Of a DNA stretch of 64,000 nt, positions 1-8,400 are shown piece by piece. The notes below the pieces were generated by a model, which saw only the letters and a list, made by a program, of their open reading frames with translations, searched no databases and was not told where the DNA came from. The stretch is taken from positions 42,684 through 106,683 of the forward strand of contig CANQAY010000005.1 in NCBI GenBank assembly GCA_947589025.1, given 5' to 3'. Position numbers and translations under genes: made by a program. The stretch is from an uncultured Clostridia bacterium. Lineage in GTDB: Bacteria; Bacillota; Clostridia; Christensenellales; UBA1242. Numbering within the stretch: the stretch's first letter is position 1; every line of letters starts with the position of its first letter.

Positions 1-75
1 ACAGGCGCAAAAGCATTTGGTGTTGGTTTTAAGTTCGGCATGAACTTCAAGCCCAATAACAACGTCGTATTCCAT
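1..75 (-). CDS. gatB: Asp/Glu-tRNA amidotransferase subunit B, N-terminus only
   Basis: Only the first 25 codons are in the window; the gene continues off the left edge. The residues MEYDVVIGLEVHAELKTNTK are the classic GatB N-terminus, which begins the kinase-like domain that activates the misacylated tRNA before amidation. The ATG follows the gatA TAG stop directly, and a strong Shine-Dalgarno (AAGGAGGG) lies inside the end of gatA. This is the third gene of a gatC-gatA-gatB operon. The assignment rests on the N-terminal signature plus gene order. Confidence 0.93.
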   Translation of the reverse strand, partial: MEYDVVIGLEVHAELKTNTKCFCAC

Positions 76-1497
76 CTATTTGCCCTCCTTATGTTTTTCC
101 ACAAAATCCGCCACCCTATAAAGCCTGCCTTCTTCAAAATGTGGGGCCAAAAATTGCATGCCAACTGGCATATTGTTTTTGCCCATGCAAAATGGCACAC
201 TAATTGCTGGCACACCCGTTATATTTGCGCTAACGGTAAACATATCTTCCATATAGGCGTCAACCGGGTTAACCTTTGCCCCAATTTTAAATGCCTCACC
301 TTTTGTGGATGGCATTAAAATAACATCGCAATTATTAAACGCTTTAAGCATATCTGCCCTAAGTTTTGCTTGCAAGCTGCGTGCCTTGTTGTAATATGCA
401 TCAAAATATCCGCTAGAAAGCACATAGTTGCCAAGCATAATGCGGCGTTTAACTTCTTTGCCAAATCCTTGGGTGCGGCTCTTTCTATAAATTTCTTCCA
501 AATTGCGGGCGTCTTTGTCCCTAAAAGTGTATTTAACGCCGTCATATCTTGCCAAATTGCTGGCAGCCTCGGCAGGTGCAATAATGTAATAAACCGGCAA
601 TGCCAACTCCATATTCTCCACCTCAACGGGCACAAGTTGGGCACCATGCTTAGTTAAAAATTGCTTCATTTTATTGTAATAGGCTTCACAATCCAGCCCT
701 TTCATCATCTTTTCAACCGAACTAATTACGCCAATTTTCATGCCGCGTATATCTTTATTTAAAAATGCGGTGTAGTTGGCAACTGGGGTGATATCGCTAG
801 TTTCGTCATTTTCGTCTCTGCCGGAAAGCACTTCCAACAGAATTGCGTTATCTTCAACCGACTTGGTTATTGGGCCAACTTGGTCTAACGAACTTGCAAA
901 GGCAATAACCCCATAGCGGGAAACCCTGCCGTAGGTTGGCTTAATGCCCACCGCCCCGCAGTAGGATGCCGGCTGACGGATTGACCCGCCCGTATCCGTG
1001 CCCAAAGCGGCGGCGCACAAATTGCCACCCACACTTGCCGCACTGCCACCCGAACTGCCGCCCGGCGAACGGGTTATATCAAACGGATTGAATGTTTTGC
1101 CATAATAACTTGTTTCCGTGCCGCTGCCCATAGCAAATTCGTCCATATTGGCGCGGGCAAACAAAACTGCCCCCTCGTTTAGCATTTTTTGTGCCACGGT
1201 GGAAGTGTACTCAGCAATATAATTTTCTAACATACGGCTGCCCGCACTTGCGTGTTTGCCTTTAACTAAAATATTATCCTTAATAATAATTGGCACGCCG
1301 GCAAGTTTACCGCTAAAACCCGATGCAATTTTTTTATCCATCTCACGCGCTTTAGTTAGTGCGTCAGCAAAAACTTCAACAACCGCGTTTAGTTTGCTGT
1401 TTTTTATTTCGTCAATATACGCTTTGGTTATTTGCTCGCTAGTAAGCTCGTGTTTTAAAATTTTTTCTCTAATCTCTTTAATGCCCAACTCTAACAT
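76..1497 (-). CDS. gatA: Asp-tRNA(Asn)/Glu-tRNA(Gln) amidotransferase subunit A
   Basis: This is the glutaminase subunit of the GatCAB transamidosome. It releases ammonia from glutamine, which GatB uses to convert Glu-tRNA(Gln) to Gln-tRNA(Gln) and/or Asp-tRNA(Asn) to Asn-tRNA(Asn). At 473 residues it has normal family length. The amidase signature is intact: Lys73 (in IIIKDN), cis-Ser148 (in SPGGSSGG) and nucleophile Ser172 (in TGGSIRQP) form the expected Ser-cisSer-Lys triad. The start lies 2 bases after the gatC stop and the stop abuts the gatB ATG, so translation of the three genes is tightly coupled. Transcription should come from the attenuator-bearing promoter upstream of gatC. Confidence 0.97.
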   Translation of the reverse strand: MLELGIKEIREKILKHELTSEQITKAYIDEIKNSKLNAVVEVFADALTKAREMDKKIASGFSGKLAGVPIIIKDNILVKGKHASAGSRMLENYIAEYTSTVAQKMLNEGAVLFARANMDEFAMGSGTETSYYGKTFNPFDITRSPGGSSGGSAASVGGNLCAAALGTDTGGSIRQPASYCGAVGIKPTYGRVSRYGVIAFASSLDQVGPITKSVEDNAILLEVLSGRDENDETSDITPVANYTAFLNKDIRGMKIGVISSVEKMMKGLDCEAYYNKMKQFLTKHGAQLVPVEVENMELALPVYYIIAPAEAASNLARYDGVKYTFRDKDARNLEEIYRKSRTQGFGKEVKRRIMLGNYVLSSGYFDAYYNKARSLQAKLRADMLKAFNNCDVILMPSTKGEAFKIGAKVNPVDAYMEDMFTVSANITGVPAISVPFCMGKNNMPVGMQFLAPHFEEGRLYRVADFVEKHKEGK

Positions 1498-1499
1498 AA

Positions 1500-1784
1500 T
1501 TACTCCATAATTCTAGGCACAGAAAAGCAGCCCTTATTTTTGCTTGGTGCGTTAGATATAACTTCGGCTTGAGTTAGCCCCGGCTTGGCAACATCTTCAC
1601 GCAAGTTTGCCATATTTATAGATTGAATAAAACTTTTATCTTCCCCACTAACTTTTGCATTGTTAATTTGAGATGCAAACGCCACAATGCCGTCAAACTC
1701 GGTTAAAAAATTTTGGCGCTCTTGCTCAGTAAATTCAAGTTTAGATAGATCTTCTAAATGTTTAATTTCTTTAAGCGTAATCAT
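1500..1784 (-). CDS. gatC: Asp/Glu-tRNA amidotransferase subunit C
   Basis: This small 94-residue subunit wraps around GatA and stabilises the GatA-GatB interface. It has the usual length and pattern: an N-terminal helix (ITLKEIKHLEDLSKLEF), a middle region with FASQIN, and a C-terminal LREDVAKPGL segment that is typical of GatC. It starts at ATG 1784 behind the Shine-Dalgarno AAAGGAG. That Shine-Dalgarno follows the U-run of the predicted leader terminator directly, so reading through that hairpin is the gate to the whole operon. Confidence 0.93.
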   Translation of the reverse strand: MITLKEIKHLEDLSKLEFTEQERQNFLTEFDGIVAFASQINNAKVSGEDKSFIQSINMANLREDVAKPGLTQAEVISNAPSKNKGCFSVPRIME

Positions 1785-1795
1785 AAAACTCCTTT

Positions 1796-1857
1796 AAATA
1801 AAAATCAAGGCGTGCGCCTTGAAACTTAAAAAGCAAAAGGCACACTAAAAATAGTGT
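1796..1857 (-). promoter_or_regulatory. Predicted transcription attenuator in the gatCAB leader
   Basis: Read on the minus strand, the leader can form three elements. A first hairpin ACACTA-TTTT-TAGTGT spans 1857-1842. An antiterminator pairs GTGTGCCTT (1845-1837) with AAGGCGCAC (1820-1812), giving nine pairs of which one is G-U. An intrinsic terminator TCAAGGC-GCAC-GCCTTGA (1822-1805) is followed by the U-rich run TTTTTATTT, which ends at the gatC Shine-Dalgarno. The first hairpin takes four bases of the antiterminator, and the antiterminator takes the 5' arm of the terminator, so the structures exclude one another. A ribosome held on the Asn codons just upstream would block the first hairpin and favour read-through. 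The pairings are seen in the sequence; the mechanism is inferred. Confidence 0.75.
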
Positions 1858-1892
1858 TAAATGTTGTTATTATCATTAACCTTTATTTTCAT
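1857..1892 (-). CDS. Predicted gatCAB leader peptide, 11 residues, Asn-rich
   Basis: This tiny ORF reads MKIKVNDNNNI and then TAA. Four of its eleven codons are Asn (1877-1875 and three in a row at 1871-1863) and one is Asp, the two amino acids linked by GatCAB on tRNA(Asn). The ATG lies exactly 6 bases after the -10 hexamer TATAAT, so the transcript should start at or next to the A of ATG and be leaderless; no Shine-Dalgarno is possible. The stop codon abuts the first leader hairpin. A competing ORF starts at the internal ATG at 1876 (16 codons, one Asn, possible AAAGG only 3 bases upstream), but it fits the attenuation logic less well. Confidence 0.6.
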   Translation of the reverse strand: MKIKVNDNNNI

Positions 1893-1898
1893 AATTTA

Positions 1899-1927
1899 AT
1901 TATAAATTAAATTTAACAATTTGTCAA
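1899..1927 (-). promoter_or_regulatory. Sigma-A promoter of the gatCAB operon
   Basis: A perfect consensus TTGACA (1927-1922), a 17-bp spacer, and a perfect TATAAT (1904-1899). Predicted transcription start is near 1892, the A of the leader-peptide ATG. Confidence 0.9.
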
Positions 1928-1945
1928 TAAAATGCTGCAAATATG

Positions 1946-2416
1946 TTAGCGGGTTGCTTTTATTTTTAAAAGATGCATAAGCAAAACAAACAAAATTAAC
2001 ACAATTATTTTAGAAAAATTAAACAAAATTTTAAAATTTTTGTTAAAAACAAAGCACATTTTGCCCAAAATTGCGTTAAATTTAACAATTTGTTTGTTTT
2101 TGGCGTTATCTCCAACGCAAATGTAAATGTTATCGTCTTTAACTTCCACAATGCGGTGGGTTATTATGCTGCCGCCTAAATTATACGCCACCACATCGCC
2201 CACATTATATTGCTTAGCGGGTTTAATAAGCAAAACATCCCCCACATTTATTGTGGGGGACATGCTTTGCGATTGCACGCTTAAAATTTTAAAATTGTTA
2301 ACTTTAAAAAATATTACAAAAACAATTAAAATAATACAAATTATGGCCAGCAAAATGGAAAACACATTTTTTAAATTAAATTTATTTTTTATGTTTTCCA
2401 TACGCCATTTACCCAT
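1946..2416 (-). CDS. Type I signal peptidase, SipW/archaeal (ER) type
   Basis: A membrane-bound serine protease that removes signal peptides on the outer face of the membrane. The order is an N-terminal membrane helix (about 19-38), the catalytic serine in QSMSPT (Ser51), a GDVLLIKP strand, then THRIV with His87, and a C-terminal membrane helix (about 132-149). His in place of the bacterial Lys general base marks the Ser-His SipW/ER subtype, which in Firmicutes often serves a few dedicated substrates. Its start overlaps the end of the giant lipoprotein gene by 8 bases, so the two are co-translated. A second ATG at 2401 is possible; neither start has a Shine-Dalgarno, which suggests coupling. 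Confidence 0.85.
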   Translation of the reverse strand: MGKWRMENIKNKFNLKNVFSILLAIICIILIVFVIFFKVNNFKILSVQSQSMSPTINVGDVLLIKPAKQYNVGDVVAYNLGGSIITHRIVEVKDDNIYICVGDNAKNKQIVKFNAILGKMCFVFNKNFKILFNFSKIIVLILFVLLMHLLKIKATR

Positions 2417-5400
2417 TTAAATAATTTAATTCAACTTGGCAGTTGCCATCCTTATTGCCAACCGCACCAAGGTTAACTTTTGTGCCAGAAATTGATGTTT
2501 GTTCTGCCACATTTTGAATGTTTGTTGTGCAAGCGGTAACCGTGCTGTTGTTGGTTAACTTGCCGGCAACCACACCTAAATATATATTATTTAAATTTAG
2601 CAAATTAAATTCAAAATTAACGTTGCATTTTGTGTTGGAAATTGTAACATTATTGCCAATTGCCACCATTCCGCCAACATTAAGCTCTCGCCCGCTGCGG
2701 CTTTCGGAAATTTTGCCCGTAACGGTGCAGCTTTCTATTGTCAATTTTTCCGCATTTGCCACAATGCCGCCCAAGTTTATTGGGTTAATGCCTTCAAAAT
2801 TGATGGTAACTTCGCAATTTTTAATGCCGTAGCTGTTGTTATCCGCCTTAAAGTGCGCAACTGCGCCGGCAACCGAATTAATTCTGCTTGAGCTGGTGCT
2901 TGTTAACACAAAATTAACCGTGCTGTTTTTAGTGCTAGAACTATCCACATTATAAAGCGTTATGTTGCTGTTAATTGCCTCACCAATTAGGCCGGCAATG
3001 TAAGATGTGCCAATTGTACTTAAGCCGTAATTAACCGTAAAGCCAACATAATCTGCACTGCCCACCAAGGCGCCTTCAATGGTAACATTTTCTGCTTTGC
3101 CGGCAATTGCGCCAAGGTAAATGCTTGGGGCTTCTTGCGTGCTGCCAGCAAGGTTAATAACAACATTGTTAATGTTAACGTTTTTAATTGTGGCATTGTT
3201 AATTTGGGCTGCCAAAACGCCATAAAACATGTTTCCCGTTAAATTGTTTGCGTTAATGGTTATATTTGTTGGTTGGCTGTTTTCTCCAATTGTTAAATCG
3301 CAAACTGTGGCTTGGCTTAACAACTTGTTAAATAAGCCAAATGAATTTACATCGTTTATTTCCATGCTTGGCAACAAAATTGCGTTGTTGTTGCCATAAA
3401 GCGTGCCCGAAAATTCGTTAGCAATTAAATATCCGTTTGCAATGCGGCTAATAATCTCTTCTTGCAAAGAGGCAAAATTTATGGTTTCAATTAATTTAAA
3501 CTTCATGTTTGGCTTTAACGAAACATTTAAAAGCTCTTGTGCGGTTTTAATTAAGTATGGCTCACTATCCGTGCCCTCGCCCGCGCTAAACATGTTAATT
3601 GTTTGGCTGGCGCTAAATGTTTTAATGCTAGAATACACCCCGCCGCGCACAACTTTAACCGAAACGCTTGTGTAAATGCCCATTGTTGTAGGTTCAAAAT
3701 AATAATAGTTGTTATATGTTTTATAACTTGTGGTTTCGCTAACCAGCGCGCTTTCGGTTACAATATCGCCACCCTGCAATTTAAATTTTTGAACGGTGTA
3801 ACTTATAATAAAGCTATCGCCATCTTGGGCGTCGGTTGGCGCCGTCCAATAATACACTGAGTGTGCGGCGTCATAATAAATTTCGCCAATTGGTTGTGGG
3901 CGAACAATTTCGTTTTCAAATTCTGCCTCGTTGCCGTTAAACACAAAGCCTTCTTCGTAGCCCACTGCCCTAATTTTTATTGTAAACGCGCCAGAAAGAT
4001 TATCTGGCAAAACAAGTTGGTTTTCGGTAACGGTTTCAATGTGATTTATTTCGCCGCCATCTGGCCCGGTGTAAACCAAATTAACTTTATAGCCTTGCGC
4101 GCTGTTAACATCCTGCCAAGTTATGCTGTTGCCCTGAACGGAAACCGATTTAACAACATCCAACTTAACAAATTGCCTTGTTGCCAAACTTCTTGCCGAG
4201 GTTAAAACAGAATCGTTGCCATTTGCGGTTATATACACATAATAGTTGCCAACTGGCAAGTCGATATCGTCAAAACTAAATTCCGCTTTGTCGGACAAAT
4301 AAGTTTTGTTGTCCGCACCCTGAATTTCAATTGTGTAATTTTTGGCATTATCAACCGCGGCCCAAGTTAAAACGCCGTTGTATGATACAATGCTGGAATT
4401 TTCAATTCGGTTAAGCCTTATTACCTTAACTGCGTTAGAATAATCACTGCTTACCAAATTTACACTGTTGCCGCGCACCATAATTTGCACCAACAAAGTT
4501 TGGCTGCCGTCCAACGTAATTTGTTCACGCGAGCCAACAACCGAATAAGTATCCAACAATTTATAGCTGCTTTCGTTAGATAGTGGCACTAAAATGGTGT
4601 AAATTTGCCCAACGGTATCTTGTGCAGTAATTTTTAATGTAATGTTAGGGTTTTCGGTTGTGTTAACCCAACTTAAGGCGCCATCTTTAACGGTTATTGC
4701 TGCGCCCTCTTGCTCGCTTAAGCCGTCAATTTTTTGAAAGTTTAAAACAAAATCTTCATCTGCCGTTTTATAATAATCGCCATTAATTAAGTTGGCGTTA
4801 TCGCCACCCATGGCGCGCACTTTTACGCTGTAACTTGCATTAGGTTGCAAGTTAAACCCTGCTGCCGGATTTTTTGGCACAATATAATAAAATTTGTTGC
4901 CTTCCACCCTAACATTTGGGTTAGATTTATCGTTTATATTAATAACGTATTTTGCAAAGGCTGCATCGCCACTTTCCAATGTAATTTCATAATAATTTGC
5001 ATAGTTTGTGCGCCTGTTGTTGGTGTAAGCAACATTTGCGGCAAGCTCGCCATTTTCAAGGGCAAAAATAACATCGCCCAACTTATAGCAAGTGTATTCG
5101 GTTGTTGGGTCTTTAGCGTCAAGCAAATAGTTTGCCTCTTCCGCGCTGCTGCCCGTGCCATAGCCCGCCAAGGTTTTAATTCTTATAACATTATCGCCAA
5201 CATCCAAATAACGAGAAATATCGTAAATTATATAATCGCTAATTTCTTTATTTGTAATTTCCAAATATAAATTGTTTGTGTTGCCCGTTATCTTTTTAGC
5301 CTCTTCCTCTTTGCCGCTATAATACAAATAAATTATGGTTGGGTTGGACATAACCCCGTTTTTATAAATTCGCAATTCGTAAACTGGGTAATCTATAACT

Positions 5401-8400
5401 CCGCCATCTCTGGTTGGTTGCAAATTTCTAAATTTAAGTAAGCCACTTTCCCCCGTGGCGGTAATTTCTTCATAGCGGGTAAAGTTTTCTGCGTTGGAAT
5501 AATCGGACGTTAAATAGCCCAAATTTTCAACCGAATCTCCACCCAAAACGCTTGCCGCCAAACTTATTGTGCCGCCCTGCGCAACCGGTATGGTTGCATA
5601 GTTTGAAGAGCTGTAAGTGTAGCTGCCCGTTTCTTTATTTAATGTGCAATTTATTGGGTAATAGAACACGCTATCACTATTTAAATTAATTGTGTTGTTT
5701 TCAAAAATGTTAAAGAATATTGAACTATCCCCAATTTTGTAAATAAATTTGCCATAAAGGCCGTCAAATTCGTTTAGCACATAATTTTCATTTGCTTTTA
5801 ACAGGCTATTAGGCTTATCAATTTCGCTTTTAAATGCGTAATAATCTAGCGCATAAATTTCATAGTCGTTTTTAGTGTGAGTTGTTGTGTTGGTTATGCT
5901 AACAACAATTTTATAAAAAGGTGCATGATTTAAAAATTCGTTAGTTTCGCCTTTAAAATTATAGTTTAAATCCAACGTGGTGGTTATTGGCGAATTTATG
6001 TTTATATCGTTAGTGTTAATTAAAAATTTAAATTGACCTTTGCCAACCTGCGTTAGGCTGGTTTTTAACTTTGTTGCGGTTAGGCTAGAAAGGTTTGTGG
6101 CTTGGCTTGAAGATATTATTGGCAAGTTGGCGTTATTGTTGCCGCGCAACCTAACGTTAACCGAATAATTGCCACCCTGCAAAAGTGAAAGCACTGCGCT
6201 GTCGTTAATGGTTATAATATATTTTCTTGTTGCGGTTAAAATTGCAATTTCTTTTTCCGTTGCGCTTTTAAATGAAGCTATAGATGAAAGGGTTGTCATT
6301 TGGCTATCGGCAAACTCGGTGTTGTTATATTCAAATTTTGTAATGCGGTTATTTGCGTCCACAAATTCCAATTCGGCATAGTTAAAGAACTTGTTTGCTT
6401 CAATAACAATAGAGCCATCGTCAATTAAAACAGCGTTGGCAGTTTGCATGCGGTAAACATACAGTTTTTCAGTTGTTCGGCTGTTTAAAACGTTAGATTT
6501 TGTGCTTATTGCTTGCACTGTTACTGCATAAAGCCCATCGGTAAAATCTGGGTTAGAAAAGTCAAACAAAGTGGTTTCGGCAGCAAGTGAATATCGGTTA
6601 ATTATGCTGGTAAAATCGTGGTTATAAACGGTAACTTTATAGCTTGTGGCATTGGCCTGGCCATCCCACGCCAAACTGCCCTTAACAACATAAACATTAG
6701 GCTCGTTTAAAATGGTAAATTCATAGCTGTAAGAATAAACTGAGCAAAGCAAGTTAACATCGGTTCTTGCGCTTGGCACCGACCTTACTGCAAACGAATA
6801 CGCCCCCGCTTTAAACACCACTTCGCTATCGTCCACCCTGCCGTTGCCGTCGGCATCGTAGCCATAAGGGAATTTTATTGAATTGTTGGCAATTATTAAA
6901 TTGTAAGAATAATAATTTTCGCCTTCCTTATATTTTAATTTGTCATCGTAAGAATAATAAGTTTCTTCATCGTAAGTTAGCTTAAACACATAGCCGCTGT
7001 TAACATCTTCTTCATTAAGTTTGTTTTGTTCGTTTGGCTGCCAATTAATGCTATCCAAACTTTCGTCATCCTCGGTTGGGGAAGATTGCTTGTTTAAATT
7101 TAAAGGTGCAAACACGCCATATGCTTCATATGCTAGCTCGTTAGAATTTATGAAATAGCTAGAAGTTTCTTCCGCTGGCTCAATTTGAATTGCAAAAGTA
7201 AATTGTTCGCGGCTTAATTGCCCGGCCAAATCGTTATAATTTAACACGCTGGATGGGTCAATTATGTAACTTTCATAATGAGTTTTTTCTCTTAAACTTT
7301 CGCTAGTTAATGCCAATTTAAAAGTTTTATTTGTGGTTACATTTTTAACAATAATATAGCAATTTGCATTGTCATCTTTTAAAAGCGCTTGCACATCGGC
7401 TGGCAAATAAACAACAATTTCACCATTTTCCGTTTTAACATCTGGCTTGCCAATTTTTGTTATGTTAATTGGGGAAGATAAATTAGAATTTGTGTATTTA
7501 ACTGCACCCGCGCTGCCAACGGCAACTGCGCGCACCACAACATTAAAACTGCCCACTTCGTTTTGCAAATCGAATTCGTTAGTTAAAATAAGTTCTTTGT
7601 TAATTTTTTCATACTGCCCCGATTCCAACTGCTTATAAACATCATAGCCGGCAACAAATTCGCTTGCAATGCTAAATGTTAAATTATTTCCGTCCACGCC
7701 AACATTGTTGCAAGTTATAAGTTTTTCTAGTTCAACTTCGTCACTAACAAGGCTATCAAACAATTGCACATCTTCAAAACTTGCGCTAGACAAAAGCTTA
7801 AGTGTAAAGTAAATTATACCTTCATAATCGTTGGCGTCGGTTATGTCGTCCACCCTTATGCTGTTGCTGGCGGTTGTAAATTGCATCGATTTAATTTCGT
7901 TTGTGCTATCCGCCTGTTTTTGATATGCGGTTAAAATATATTTAATGTCCGCCTCAATGCCGTCAAGTTGGGCAGAATAAGATAAAACAACCGAATTGTC
8001 TTCCCCTCCGTTATTTTTGCTGGCAACAAGTTCGGTTTTTGGCAAGCGCCTAAATTTAAACTCGCCAGACATATTTGCAATGGTTAATTTGCCATTTGGC
8101 TCTGGGTTTAAAATTATGGCTTGCAAGCTGTTTTCTTCTAACAAATTGGTTAAGTTATCTATATTAATGCGGATGTAATCGTTGTTAGCAACGCCCTCAA
8201 AACTATCCAAAACTTCGCCGTTTAGCAAAAGTTTGTAATTTTCAATTTTGCGGGTTTCAAGGTTAGAAATTAAAATTTCTTGGTTTTCCCTTAAAACATT
8301 AGGGGCGGAAATTAAGCTAATTTCTTGCTCGGCATCAAAATTGCTAAATGCCACAATGTCGTTGCCGGTGGAGTTGGTTTTATACATAACTTGCACGGTA

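Noticed and set aside
40-318. ORF on the plus strand antisense to gatA
   Set aside because: Shadow frame of an intact, well-conserved gatA; no Shine-Dalgarno or promoter. The same applies to all the short ORFs antisense to or within the giant genes (for example 3603-4205 and 4845-5270).
1821-1876. Alternative 16-codon leader ORF (start ATG 1876) before gatC
   Set aside because: The possible Shine-Dalgarno is only 3 bases from its ATG, it has a single Asn codon, and it runs through the antiterminator, so it fits attenuation less well. It cannot be fully excluded.
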